Part shown: piece by piece, positions 31,409 through 40,172 of the stretch | Position numbering within the stretch: the first letter of the stretch is position 1 | Layout of the letters: each line of letters opens with the position of its first letter | Assembly: GCF_019468465.1 (NCBI RefSeq) | Contig: NZ_CP080519.1 | Span: forward strand, 6,069,001-6,133,000 | Direction: 5' to 3' | Source of the DNA: Amycolatopsis sp. DSM 110486 | GTDB lineage: Bacteria > Actinomycetota > Actinomycetes > Mycobacteriales > Pseudonocardiaceae | DNA: 64,000 nt | Notes under the pieces: generated by a model | Told to the model about the DNA's origin: nothing | Databases searched by the model: none | The model's input: only the letters and a program-made list of their open reading frames with translations | Program-made: the position numbers and the translations under genes

Positions 31409-32883
31409 CGGCCGGTGATCCTTTCCGCGGCGAGACGTCCGGAGATCAGCACCGGCGGGATGCCGACGCCGGGGGTGGTGCCGCAGCCGGCGAGCACCAC
31501 GTTGCCCGCGGCCCGCACGAGGTTGGCGGGCCGGAACGGGCCGGTCTGGGTGAACGTGTGGGCCAGCGAGAACGGTGTGCCCGCGGACATTCCGCGCGCG
31601 GCCCAGTCGGCGGGGGTCACGACCTCGTCGACGGTGAACTCGTCGGCGAACCCCGTGAGCCCGCGGGATTCCAGCGTGCGCAGCAGTTCCGCGCGGTAGG
31701 CGGGGCCGACGCGCGGCCAGTCGATGCGGCCGCGGCGCAGGTTCGGCGCGGGCGCGAGCACCGACACGATCTCGCCGCCGTCGCCCGCCAGCTCCGGTTC
31801 CGTCGCGGTGGGACGTGTGACGAGCAGCGAAGGATCGCTCATCAGCCGGCCTTCGCGCACGACCTCGGCGAACGTCCGGTCCCAGGCGCGGCCGAAGAAG
31901 ATCGTGTGGTGCCCGAGCTGCGGCCACGACCGCTTCGCGCGCCCGTGCAGGACCACGGCCGAAGGCGAGTAACGCAGCGGAAGCACCCGGCTGGGCCGGG
32001 CGCCCAGCAGCCGGTACGCGGTGCCGAGCTCTGTGGCGAGCACCACCGCGTCGCACTCGATCCGCTCGCCCGAGCGGGTGCGCACGGCCCGCACCCGCGA
32101 CGACACCCGTTCCAGCCATGCCGCTTCGGTGCCGAAACGCAGGTCGGCGCCCGCTTTCGCGGCGGCCGCGGCCATCGTGCGCGCGACCGCGCCCATGCCG
32201 CCGCGCGGGTAGTAGACGCCGCCGACGGTGTCCATGTACGCGATCACGCCGTACGCGCCGAGCGCCCGCGCCGGGTCCAGCCCCGCGTAGAGCGCCTGGA
32301 AGGAAAACAGCCGGCGCACGCGTTCGTCGCGCAGGAACCGCGCGACTTTCGGGCCGAGCCGCCCGAACCCGCCCAGCGCGGCGAGCTTCACCAGCTCCGG
32401 GCGCGCGAGGTCGAGCGGTGAATCGAAGTTGGCGCCGATGAAGTGGTCCTTCTGCGCCGCGTACAGGTCGGTGAGCCAGCGCCGCAGCGCGCGATAACCG
32501 GCGGCCTCGGCGGGGCCGGCGAACGCGCGGATCTCGGCCTCCATCGCGTCGCCGTCAGTGCGCAGCGCGAGCGTGCTGCCGTCGGCGAAGCGGGCGTGGT
32601 AGGCGGGGTCGAGCTGGGTGAGCGGCAGCGTGTCCGCCAGCGATTCGCCGACGGCGTGCAGCGCCTCCTCCACCAGTTCCGGCATGGTCAGCACGCTCGC
32701 GCCGGTGTCCACGACGTTGGCGCCGAAGTCCTGCTGCCCGGCGCGCCCGCCCGGCACCTTGCCCTGCTCCAGCAGCGTCACGCGACGGCCCGCGCCGAGC
32801 AGGTGCAGCGACGCCGAAAGACCGGCCAGCCCCGCTCCGACCACCACCACGTGGTCGGTGGGTCCGGAGACGGTCTTGGTCAC
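31405..32883 (-). CDS. crtI: Phytoene desaturase
   Basis: 492 residues from GTG 32883, overlapping the preceding stop (GTGA). The N-terminal FAD loop is VVVVGAGLAGLSASLHL followed by the LLEQGKVPGGRAG segment. MDTVGGVYYPRGGMGAVAR and the C-terminal NLVRAAGNVVLAGCGTTPGVGIP are diagnostic for bacterial CrtI. It introduces the conjugated double bonds of phytoene, typically giving lycopene, at the membrane. No cyclase or hydroxylase gene is in the window, so the final pigment cannot be predicted. Confidence 0.95.
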   Translation of the reverse strand: MTKTVSGPTDHVVVVGAGLAGLSASLHLLGAGRRVTLLEQGKVPGGRAGQQDFGANVVDTGASVLTMPELVEEALHAVGESLADTLPLTQLDPAYHARFADGSTLALRTDGDAMEAEIRAFAGPAEAAGYRALRRWLTDLYAAQKDHFIGANFDSPLDLARPELVKLAALGGFGRLGPKVARFLRDERVRRLFSFQALYAGLDPARALGAYGVIAYMDTVGGVYYPRGGMGAVARTMAAAAAKAGADLRFGTEAAWLERVSSRVRAVRTRSGERIECDAVVLATELGTAYRLLGARPSRVLPLRYSPSAVVLHGRAKRSWPQLGHHTIFFGRAWDRTFAEVVREGRLMSDPSLLVTRPTATEPELAGDGGEIVSVLAPAPNLRRGRIDWPRVGPAYRAELLRTLESRGLTGFADEFTVDEVVTPADWAARGMSAGTPFSLAHTFTQTGPFRPANLVRAAGNVVLAGCGTTPGVGIPPVLISGRLAAERITGR

Positions 32884-33971
32884 GAGGTCCGCCGCGTCGC
32901 CTTGCCGACGAGGTCGGCCAGCGCGGCCGGAGCCGGCTCGGCCAGGTGCGCGCGCTCGAGGGCGGCCATCGCCGAGGCGGTGAGGTCGTCGATGCGGTGC
33001 TCCACGGCGTCGACCGCGCCGACGCCGGTCAGGGCTTCGCGCACGGCGTCGACGGCCGTGTCGGACAGGTCGGCCTTGCCGATGGCGCCGGCGATCACCT
33101 TGGCGGCGGTGCGGTCGCCCCGCTCGTCGGCCAGCTGCAGGCCCAGGGCCACGAGCAGGGTGCGCTTGCCCTCGCGCAGGTCGTCGCCCGCGGGTTTGCC
33201 GGTCACGGACGGGTCGCCGAACACGCCGAGCAGGTCGTCGCGCAGCTGGAACGCCACGCCGACGTCGCCGCCGAACTCGAGCAGCGTGTCGACGAGCCGG
33301 TCGTCGGCCCCGGCGAGGGCGGCGCCCAGGTGCAGCGGGCGCTGCACGGTGTAGGCGGCGGTCTTCAGCCGGTCGATGCGCAGCGCGGCCTCGGGCGACG
33401 CGTCGCCGACGGCCTGCGTGCGGACGTCGAGGTACTGCCCGGCCAGCACCTCCGTGCGCATGGCGCGCCAGGCCGGGCGGGCCTTCGCCAGCGTCTGGGC
33501 GGGCAGCGGGGCCTCGGCGAACATGTCGTCGGCCCACGCGAGCGCGAGGTCGCCGACGAGCACCGCCGTGGCCAGCCCGAACGTCGCGGGCGAACCCAGC
33601 CAGCCGTGGTCGGCGTGCACCTTGGCCGACGCGACATGCACGGTCGGGTTGCCGCGGCGCGAGTCGGAGGAGTCGATGAGGTCGTCGTGGATCAACGCGC
33701 ACGCCTGGATCAGCTCGAGGCTCGCCACGACCTGCAGCGCGCCCTCGGCGGCTTCCCCGGACGCCGCCCCGCCGGCTCCGCGCCAGCCCCACCACGCGAA
33801 CGTCGGCCGGATGCGCTTGCCGCCGCACATCACGAAGCCCGACAGCACGTCGATGCCCGCCGCGACACTCGGCTCCGTGCGCACGATCTCGTCGCCCGCA
33901 CGGTCGAGGAACGCGGTCAGCGCACGCTCGACGTGGGCAGGCAGATCGTCGTCGAAACCGGGCACGTCCAT
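32880..33971 (-). CDS. idsA: Polyprenyl (geranylgeranyl) diphosphate synthase
   Basis: 363 residues from ATG 33971; the frame is open further upstream, but that extension is low-complexity and unconserved. Trans-isoprenyl diphosphate synthase motifs: GGKRIRP at 50-56, the first aspartate-rich motif DDLID (96-100) and the second in FQLRDDLLGVFGD. It extends allylic diphosphates with isopentenyl diphosphate; with crtI and crtB directly downstream it most likely supplies GGPP and could equally be named crtE. It occupies the position of idsA2 in mycobacterial gene order. The operon continues crtI, crtB, LLM with GTGA overlaps. Confidence 0.93.
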   Translation of the reverse strand: MDVPGFDDDLPAHVERALTAFLDRAGDEIVRTEPSVAAGIDVLSGFVMCGGKRIRPTFAWWGWRGAGGAASGEAAEGALQVVASLELIQACALIHDDLIDSSDSRRGNPTVHVASAKVHADHGWLGSPATFGLATAVLVGDLALAWADDMFAEAPLPAQTLAKARPAWRAMRTEVLAGQYLDVRTQAVGDASPEAALRIDRLKTAAYTVQRPLHLGAALAGADDRLVDTLLEFGGDVGVAFQLRDDLLGVFGDPSVTGKPAGDDLREGKRTLLVALGLQLADERGDRTAAKVIAGAIGKADLSDTAVDAVREALTGVGAVDAVEHRIDDLTASAMAALERAHLAEPAPAALADLVGKATRRTS

Positions 33972-34166
33972 GCCGCCATCATCCGGGGCGCGGGCCCGGC
34001 CGGTCGCGCCGGGTGCCCCCGATGTGGCGCACGAGACGCCGGATGCGGCTGACCGCCCGCGGGTGCTCAGGCCCACCCGGCCTGGCGTCGTCCTGGTGGT
34101 GGGCATCGGCGGCCGGGTCCCGCCCGCCGACGTGATGCCGGGTCTCCGGGAGCCCGGCAGGCCCGC

Positions 34167-34847
34167 TCAGCCGGTCCAGAACTCGCCGGGCAGCCCGGCG
34201 GCGGTGAAGTACGCGGCGGCTTCGGCCGGTTCCCGGCGCTGGTAGCCGTACTCCAGCCGCCCGGCGTACCAGCCTTCGGCCAGGCGCCACAGAGCCGGGA
34301 GGTCGAGCACGGCGCCCTTCTCCATCCCCGTGCGCTCGGTCCATTCGTCCACACAGGACTCGCCGCAGAACAGGCGCTGCACGGAACACGTGTGGCGCAC
34401 GTCGTCCCACATCCGGGCGGTCGGCACGGGGAAATGGGCGACCTGCGGCCCTTCAGGCGGCGCTTCGCGGCTCACGACGAGGGCCGTGGGCTCGGTGCAG
34501 CACGGGCAGCGCGTGGCGACCAGCACTTCGGGCTCGGCGCGCACCAGGTGCGGGATCGCGAACGAGTCCCACGCGCAGCCGCCCCACCACAGCGTGCGCT
34601 CGCCCATCACGGAGAAACCCAGCGGAATCGCCGCGAACGGGTGGGCCAGCACCACGTGCTCGCACTCGTCGAGGACCAGGTGGCGGGCGTCGGCGAGGCG
34701 GTGCAGCGCCTGCTTGGCCACGGCGAGCGAACCGTGGGCCGCGTCGGCCAGCTCCGGTGCTGTGGGCGCGCGTCCGTGGGCGGCGAAGGCCTGGTACACG
34801 GCCACTCGCACGTCTTCGTCCCAGGCGGTGTCGTCTTCGCGGCTCAT
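34167..34847 (-). CDS. Alkylmercury lyase (MerB)-like protein
   Basis: 226 residues from ATG 34847, preceded by GAGGAG. An N-terminal winged-helix-like part (LADAAHGSLAVAKQALHRLA) is followed by the MerB-type domain. GGCAWDSFAIPHL provides Cys91 and Asp94, and HTCSVQRLFC provides Cys154. The Cys91-Cys154 distance of 63 and the Cys-x-x-Asp unit equal those of the MerB active site (Cys96, Asp99, Cys159), so cleavage of a carbon-mercury bond is chemically possible. No merA, merR or mer transporter is nearby. It diverges from metF. Function as a real organomercurial lyase is plausible but unproven. Confidence 0.8.
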   Translation of the reverse strand: MSREDDTAWDEDVRVAVYQAFAAHGRAPTAPELADAAHGSLAVAKQALHRLADARHLVLDECEHVVLAHPFAAIPLGFSVMGERTLWWGGCAWDSFAIPHLVRAEPEVLVATRCPCCTEPTALVVSREAPPEGPQVAHFPVPTARMWDDVRHTCSVQRLFCGESCVDEWTERTGMEKGAVLDLPALWRLAEGWYAGRLEYGYQRREPAEAAAYFTAAGLPGEFWTG

Positions 34848-34886
34848 GACTGGCTCCTCGCCGGAGGGTGCGAGTCCGACGGTACC

Positions 34887-34902
34887 CGTGGCCAAGGCCA
34901 CG
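34887..34902. promoter_or_regulatory. Perfect inverted repeat between merB-like gene and metF
   Basis: CGTGGCC and GGCCACG are separated by AA in the 101-base divergent promoter region. It may be an operator or a hairpin in the merB leader. GC-rich palindromes arise easily in this genome, so the call is weak. Confidence 0.25.
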
Positions 34903-34948
34903 CGCCGCGGCTCCCAGCGTCCGGTTCCGCCCACTAACATGTCCTTTC

Positions 34949-35833
34949 ATGACGTCGGTGATCGAGCGGTTGCAGGGGGACGGGCCCCGGTTCTCCATCG
35001 AGTTCTTCCCGCCCCGCGACGAGGCCGACGAGGCTGTGCTGTGGCGCTCCATCCGAGAGCTCGAGCCGTTCGACCCGGCGTACATGTCGATCACCTACGG
35101 CGCGGGCGGCTCGAGCCGCGACGGCACGATCCGCAGCATCGCCCGCGTCGCCACGGAGACCACGCTCTGCCCGATGGCGCACCTGACCGCAGTCGACCAC
35201 TCGGTGTCGGAGCTGCGCAACGTGATCGGCTGGTACGCGGCCGTCGGCGTGCGCAACATCCTCGCGCTGCGCGGCGACCCGGCAGGCGAGGTCTACGGCG
35301 ACTGGGTGCCGCACCCCGAAGGCCTGACGTACGCCGAGGAGCTGGTGGAGCTCATCCGCTCGCTGGGCGACTTCTGCGTCGGCGTGTCGGCGTTCCCCTA
35401 CGGCCACCCGCGGTCGCCGGATCTGGAGTCGGACACCAAGTACCTCGTGCGGAAGTTCCGCGCCGGGGCCGATTTCGCCATCGCACAGCTGTTTTTCGAG
35501 GCCGAGGACTTCCTGCGGCTGCGCGACCGCGTGGCCGCCGCGGGCTGCGACGCGCTGGTGCTGCCCGGCATCATGCCGCTGACCACGCTGCGCACCCTGC
35601 ACACCACGATCAAGCTCTCCGGCGCGCCGGCGTCGCAGCGGCTGCTCGACCGGCTGGAACCCCTTTCGGACGATCCGAAGGCGTTCCGCGCGGCCGGGAT
35701 CGACGCTGTCACCGAATTGGGTGAGAAACTGATCGCCGAAGGCGTGCCGGATCTGCACTTCTACACGTTCAACCGGTCCAAGGCCACGCGCGAGGTGGTG
35801 ACGCGCCTCGGGCTCGTGCCGGCGCGCGCGTAA
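34949..35833 (+). CDS. metF: Methylenetetrahydrofolate reductase
   Basis: 294 residues from ATG 34949 (MTSVIERLQGDGPRFSIEFF); an earlier in-frame ATG at 34868 would add an unconserved arginine-rich leader. The enzyme reduces 5,10-methylene- to 5-methyl-tetrahydrofolate with FAD, feeding methionine synthesis. Barrel motifs are FSIEFFPPRDEADEA with the catalytic Glu, MSITYGAGGSSRDGT, RNILALRGDP, FCVGVSAFPYGHP and FAIAQLFFEAEDF with the folate-binding Gln. The gene lies on the metF side of the idsA block, the same neighbourhood as in mycobacteria. Confidence 0.93.
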   Translation: MTSVIERLQGDGPRFSIEFFPPRDEADEAVLWRSIRELEPFDPAYMSITYGAGGSSRDGTIRSIARVATETTLCPMAHLTAVDHSVSELRNVIGWYAAVGVRNILALRGDPAGEVYGDWVPHPEGLTYAEELVELIRSLGDFCVGVSAFPYGHPRSPDLESDTKYLVRKFRAGADFAIAQLFFEAEDFLRLRDRVAAAGCDALVLPGIMPLTTLRTLHTTIKLSGAPASQRLLDRLEPLSDDPKAFRAAGIDAVTELGEKLIAEGVPDLHFYTFNRSKATREVVTRLGLVPARA

Positions 35834-35875
35834 GTCCGTACCCCCGGCAGGGCCCAGGCCGGTACGGTTCGGCCC

Positions 35876-37547
35876 ATGGCTTCCACCGAACACAGCGTGC
35901 ACGGGATTTCCGACCGGTACGTCGACGACTACGCGGCCGTGGACCCGGTCGCCGCCACCATGCTCGGCGTCGCGGGATACGACGACCAGCTCACCGATTA
36001 CTCGCCCGCCGGCCACGCGGCCCGGGCCGCGCTCGCGGCGAAGGCGCTCGCGGAGGTCACCGCCGCCGAGCCCGCCGACGCGGGGGAGCGGGTCGCGAAG
36101 GCGGTGTTCACCGAGCGCGTGGGCCTGGACGTGGAGATCCACGACGCCGGTCTCGACGTCGCCGCGCTGAACGTGATCGCGAGCCCGGTGCAGGACCTGC
36201 GCATGGTGTTCGACCTGATGCCGATGGACACGCCCGAGCAGTGGGCCGACATCGCGGCCCGCCTGAAGAAGGTGCCCGACGCACTCGCGGGGGTGCGCGC
36301 GTCGCTGCTGACCGCGGCCGACGCGGGGCGTGTGTCGGCACTGCGGCAGGTGGGCAAGGTCGCCGAGCAGTGCGAGACCTACGCCGGCCTCGGCGAGGGG
36401 CCGAGCTTCTTCACCGGCCTCGTGGGCAGCGCCGGCGAGGTGGGTGCTGCGTTGTCCGGCGACCTGCGGGCGGGCGCCCGCGCGGCCGACGAGGCGTTCG
36501 CGGAGTTCGCGGGCTTCCTCCGCGCCGAGCTCGCGCCGAGGGCTCCGGCCAAGGACGCCGTGGGCGAGGACGTCTACCGGCTGTGGTCGCGCTACTTCAT
36601 CGGTGCCGAGCTGGATCTGCGCGAGGCGTACGAGTGGGGCTGGCACGAGTTCGCCCGCATCGACACCGAGATGCGTGCGGTGGCCGAGCGGATCCGCCCG
36701 GGCGCGTCCGTCGCGGAAGCCGCCGAGGCGCTCGACGCCGACCCGCGCTACCGCGTTCAGGGGCGTCCGCAGTTCGAGGCCTGGATGCAGTCGCTGTCCG
36801 ACGAGGCCCTGAAGTCCTTGCGCGGCAAGCACTTCGACATCCCCGACCGGCTCATGGCGCTGGAGTGCCGCATCGCCCCGCCGGGCGGCGGCGTCGGCGC
36901 GTACTACACCGGGCCGAGCGAGGACTTCACCCGTCCGGGGCGGATGTGGTGGTCGCTGCCGGCGGACAAGGACGAGTTCACCACCTGGCGCGAAGTGTCC
37001 ACTGTGTACCACGAGGGCGTGCCGGGCCACCACCTGCAGATCGCGACGGCCGTCAACCAGGCCGCGTCGCTCAACAAGTACCAGCGGCTCATGACCTTCA
37101 TCTCCGCCCACGGCGAAGGCTGGGCACTGTATTCCGAGCGCCTCATGCAGGAACTCGGCTACTTGTCGGACGACGGCAACCTCCTGGGCATGCTCTCGGA
37201 GCAACTGTTCCGCGCCGCCCGCGTCGTGGTCGACCTCGGCATGCACCTGGAACTGGAAATCCCGCGCGGCACGGGTTTCCACGAGGGCGGACCTCGGCCT
37301 GGAGTTCCTGCTCACGCGCACCATCACCGACCAGGCCCACGTCCGCGACGAGATCGACCGCTACCTCGGCTGGCCCGGCCAGGCCCCCGCGTACAAACTC
37401 GGCGAACGCCTCTGGCTCGCCGCCCGCGACGACGCTCGCCGGCGGCTGGGGGACGCGTTCGACATCAAGCAGTTCCACACGCGGGCGCTGGAGATGGGCG
37501 GGATGGGGCTGGACACGTTGCGGGAGCAGCTGGCTTTGCTGAACTGA
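35876..37547 (+). pseudogene. DUF885-family metal-dependent hydrolase gene, frameshifted near the 3' end
   Basis: From ATG 35876 the frame encodes about 471 normal DUF885 residues, including the metal motif YHEGVPGHHLQ and FISAHGEGWALYSERLMQ. At about 37286-37290 the homology jumps frame. Upstream reads LGMHLELEIPRGTGFHEG; one extra base later a second frame reads DLGLEFLLTRTITDQAHV, then IDRYLGWPGQAPAYKLGE, and ends LREQLALLN at TGA 37545-37547. Homologues as I recall them carry ERWTP at the junction, so a 14-base deletion would explain both the lost residues and the shift. Read as is, the protein continues into an arginine-rich tail ending at 37690. The metal site is intact but the C-terminal helices are lost. 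Confidence 0.8.
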
Positions 37548-38005
37548 GTCGCCGGGGTTTCCGCGCGGGGTGTCCAGCCTGGTTTGCCCGCGCAGCCCCG
37601 AATTCCCGAGTTGTCCACAGCTGCCTCGAGTTGTGGACAGCTCGGCCCCAGATCGGCTCGACGCCGGGTTTTGTCGGTGGGGGCCGATAGAATGGACATG
37701 GGCGCGCCCCCCTCGGGGAGGGCGGGGGAGGTCCGCCGCTGGTGGTGGCCTTGCAATAGGGCTGCGAGCGCCATCTTCCCTTGCTCCACCCCAAAACCCA
37801 TGGCCCCACCATCGCCCCACCCCCTAGACTCCCGCCCGTGCACCGGATCTTCCTCGTCACCCCACCCCCCGCGCTCTGAGCGGGGTGGTGTCCGCCGCGT
37901 GAGTCCGCCACAGGACCCCGCGGCTGATCAGTGCTGCACGAAACTGCACGAAAAACCGCCCCGCGTCGTCGATGTCCGAAATCCTTCGACGCTGGAGCGT
38001 TGTCC
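37548..38005. other. 458-base intergenic region with no supported gene
   Basis: I see no convincing coding frame. It contains a DnaA-box-like pair: TTGTCCACA at 37611-37619 and TGTGGACA at 37632-37639, which also form an 8-bp inverted repeat with a 12-base spacer. A G-rich stretch runs around 37700-37740. The right part must hold the promoter of the EamA gene. Confidence 0.5.
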
Positions 38006-38920
38006 ATGTCTGTTGTCCTGTCCGAGCGCGCCCGTGGGTCGGTCGCGCTCGTCGTCGCCGGGGTGTTGTGGGGGACCGGGGGGTTGGCCGGGTCGTTGCT
38101 CGGGCAGCTCGCCGGGTTGCACCCGCTGGCCGTCGCCGCGTATCGGTTGCTGCTGGGGGGTGCGGCGGCGATCGCGGTGTCCGGCAAGGGGATTCCGCGA
38201 ACGCGCACGCAAATCAAGCGCGTGCTCGTCGTCGGCGCGTTGTTCGCGTTTTTCCAGACGACCTACTTCGCCGCCGTCGCGCTCGGGTCGGTCGCCACGG
38301 CGACCATGACCACCATCGGCGCCGCGCCCGTCATGCTGACCATCGCCACGGCGATCCGGAAGCGCCGGGCACCGCGGTCCTGGACCGTGCTGTCGGTCGT
38401 CGGCTCGCTGATCGGCCTGGTGCTGCTGTCCTGGGAGCCGCACGTCGAAACGTCGAATGCAGCCATCGTCCTGGCCCTCGCCGCGGCCGCCGGGTTCGCC
38501 GTCCTCACCACCCGCCCGGTCGACGACCCCCTGGCCACCACCGCGTACGGCTGCCTCACCGGCGGCCTGCTGCTCGCCCCGGCCGCCCTCACGCTGGGCA
38601 TGGCGCTGCCCGCCCGGCCCGACGTGCTGCTCGTCGCCGTCTACTTCGGCGTCGTGCCGACTGCGCTCGCGTACGCCGCGTACTTCAAGGGCCTCACCAC
38701 GGCCCACCCTGTGCTCGGCGCGCTTTCGGCGCTGCTCGAACCACTCACGGCGACGATCGTGTCCGTCGCCTTCCTCCACGAGCACCTGAGCCCGCAGGCC
38801 TGGGGCGGCGCGGCTCTCCTGACCGCGGCGCTGGCCGTCGGCTACTGGCGCCCGGAACCTACTTCGGGTCGAGCGGCAGCGGACGGCCGAGGATCGCGAA
38901 CGGACGCGGGTCGCCCGTGA
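38006..38920 (+). CDS. EamA/DMT-family exporter
   Basis: 304 residues from ATG 38006; upstream in-frame codons precede the first membrane segment. Ten hydrophobic segments in two EamA repeats: the first with VALVVAGVLWGTGGLAGSLL and the second with AAAAGFAVLTTRPVDD and ending LGALSALLEPLTATIVSVAF, the family signature. Drug/metabolite transporters of this type usually export amino acids or small metabolites across the cytoplasmic membrane. Its last 62 bases overlap the 3' end of the opposing GNAT gene. The substrate is unknown. Confidence 0.88.
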   Translation: MSVVLSERARGSVALVVAGVLWGTGGLAGSLLGQLAGLHPLAVAAYRLLLGGAAAIAVSGKGIPRTRTQIKRVLVVGALFAFFQTTYFAAVALGSVATATMTTIGAAPVMLTIATAIRKRRAPRSWTVLSVVGSLIGLVLLSWEPHVETSNAAIVLALAAAAGFAVLTTRPVDDPLATTAYGCLTGGLLLAPAALTLGMALPARPDVLLVAVYFGVVPTALAYAAYFKGLTTAHPVLGALSALLEPLTATIVSVAFLHEHLSPQAWGGAALLTAALAVGYWRPEPTSGRAAADGRGSRTDAGRP

Positions 38921-39431
38921 ACTGGTAGTCGCGCAGCACGTCGAGGAAGCCGGTGCGCCGGTACAGCTTCCACGCCCGGCTGGTGCCTTCGGGCGTGGAC
39001 AGCAGCACGTGGGCGTTCGGGACGCCGTCGAGCAGCCGGCGCAGCAGATCCTCGCCGATCTGCTTGCCCTGGCTCTCGGGGCGCACGTGGATCTCGGTGA
39101 GCTCGAAGTAGTCGCTCATCCACCGCTCGGCCTCCTCGGGGCCGGAGCGGCGGGTGAGGCCGTGGCGCACCTGCTCGTGCCACCACTGCCCGGCGCGGCC
39201 CTTGTACCCGTAGGCGAGGCCGAGCAGCACGTCGTCGGCGTCGAGGGCGGCCACGCAGCGCCAGCCCTCGCGCAACGCGTGGGTGAGCCACATCGGCGCA
39301 CGCTGCTCGGCCGTGCCTTCGGGGTACTGCATGGCCTTCACGTAGATGGCCAGGGCTTCGGGCAGGCGTGTGCGGAACTCGTCCGCGGACAACTGCACGT
39401 ATCGGGAACACCCGGAGGACATGGCGGTCAC
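38859..39431 (-). CDS. GNAT-family acetyltransferase
   Basis: 190 residues from GTG 39431, which overlaps the YbaK stop (GTGA); ATG 39422 is an alternative. GNAT features: FELTEIHVRPESQGKQIGED is the acetyl-CoA loop (R/Q-x-x-G-x-G/A form QGKQIG) and LLSTPEGTSRAWKLYRRTGF is the closing motif. The substrate is unknown. It is probably co-expressed with the YbaK gene. Its C-terminal end is read antisense to the end of the EamA gene. Confidence 0.85.
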   Translation of the reverse strand: MTAMSSGCSRYVQLSADEFRTRLPEALAIYVKAMQYPEGTAEQRAPMWLTHALREGWRCVAALDADDVLLGLAYGYKGRAGQWWHEQVRHGLTRRSGPEEAERWMSDYFELTEIHVRPESQGKQIGEDLLRRLLDGVPNAHVLLSTPEGTSRAWKLYRRTGFLDVLRDYQFTGDPRPFAILGRPLPLDPK

Positions 39432-39952
39432 GGCTGTCCATCCTCCACTCCCGCCGCGAGCGCGCCCGGGGTGCCCCCGGTCAGCTCGACGAGCCCGTCG
39501 AACGTCGTCGGGAACACCGACTTCGGGTGCCCGGCCGCGGCCCACACCTCGTCGTACGCGCGCAGGGCCGTGTCCACGAGCGTCACGAGCCGCCGGGGGT
39601 GCCCGACGGGGGCGACGCCGCCGATGGGCTGGCCGGTGTGCTCACGCACGAAGTCCGCGTCGGCCTTGCCCACCTCGGCGAGGCCGGCGAGCGCGGCCAG
39701 ACGGGCCGGGTCGGCTCGGTGCGCGCCGGAGGTCAGGGCGAGCAGGGCCGTCTCCTCGCCACCGGCCGTGCGGGCGCGGAACACGAGGCTGTTGGCGATC
39801 GCGCCGACCTCGACCCCGAGCGCTTCGGCGGCCTGGGCCGCGGTGCGGACCTCGGCCGGCAACACGCGCACACCCTCGGCGGCGGCCTGCTGGCCTGCTT
39901 CGCTCAGAGCGGCTGTGACCTTGGCGACGGCGGGATGGTCGAGGGAGCTCAT
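39428..39952 (-). CDS. YbaK/EbsC-family aminoacyl-tRNA deacylase
   Basis: 174 residues. YbaK/ProX fold: QAAEALGVEVGAIANSLVF near the N-terminus, LALTSGAHRADPARLA, the conserved GQPIGGVAPVGHP loop and the end AAAGHPKSVFPTTFDGLVELTGG. Family members hydrolyse mischarged tRNAs (for example Cys-tRNA-Pro) in the cytoplasm. The specificity here cannot be told. Start ATG 39952; the stop overlaps the GNAT start, so the two are a coupled pair. Confidence 0.9.
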   Translation of the reverse strand: MSSLDHPAVAKVTAALSEAGQQAAAEGVRVLPAEVRTAAQAAEALGVEVGAIANSLVFRARTAGGEETALLALTSGAHRADPARLAALAGLAEVGKADADFVREHTGQPIGGVAPVGHPRRLVTLVDTALRAYDEVWAAAGHPKSVFPTTFDGLVELTGGTPGALAAGVEDGQP

Positions 39953-40056
39953 CCGGTTATGAGATCACGCCGACGGCACCGTGTCCCGCACCACGTCCCC
40001 GGATTCCACCGGCGGGGTTGAGAGAACGCGGCACCGGGGGTTACTCTGGAAATCGT

Positions 40057-40072
40057 TCGAACAGACGTTCGA
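40057..40072 (+). promoter_or_regulatory. LexA/SOS box
   Basis: TCGAAC-AGAC-GTTCGA is an exact match to the actinobacterial LexA consensus TCGAAC-N4-GTTCGA. It lies 100 bases before the HEPN gene and 104 bases before the divergent YbaK start at 39952, so it could serve either, but the HEPN side has the long leader and ribosome-binding site. Confidence 0.88.
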
Positions 40073-40090
40073 CATCCGGTGAGTGTTCAC

Positions 40091-40144
40091 CGGCAGGTGC
40101 CCGGCGAGGGGCGGGGGAAGCGCCCCGCAGCCGAGCACCTGCCG
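40091..40144 (+). promoter_or_regulatory. Long hairpin in the leader of the SOS-controlled gene
   Basis: CGGCAGGTGC (40091-40100) pairs with GCACCTGCCG (40135-40144). Inside, CGGC (40102-40105) pairs with GCCG (40130-40133), and GGGGCG (40108-40113) pairs with CGCCCC (40121-40126). The strong ribosome-binding site GGGAGGAGGG begins some 14 bases after the hairpin. It could protect the mRNA or act on translation or elongation. Confidence 0.55.
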
Positions 40145-40172
40145 GACTCGCCCGAGCGGGAGGAGGGTCGTC

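Noticed and set aside
31409..32119. Upstream extension of the crtB frame
   Set aside because: It runs inside crtI in another frame; the GTG at 31408 overlapping the crtI stop fits the conserved N-terminus.
34167..34847. A mercury-resistance operon
   Set aside because: Only the MerB-like gene is present; no merA, merR or mer transporter is nearby, and the gene is isolated and divergent from metF.
37611..37639. Replication origin
   Set aside because: Only two DnaA-like boxes, no AT-rich unwinding region, and no dnaA/dnaN/gyr genes.
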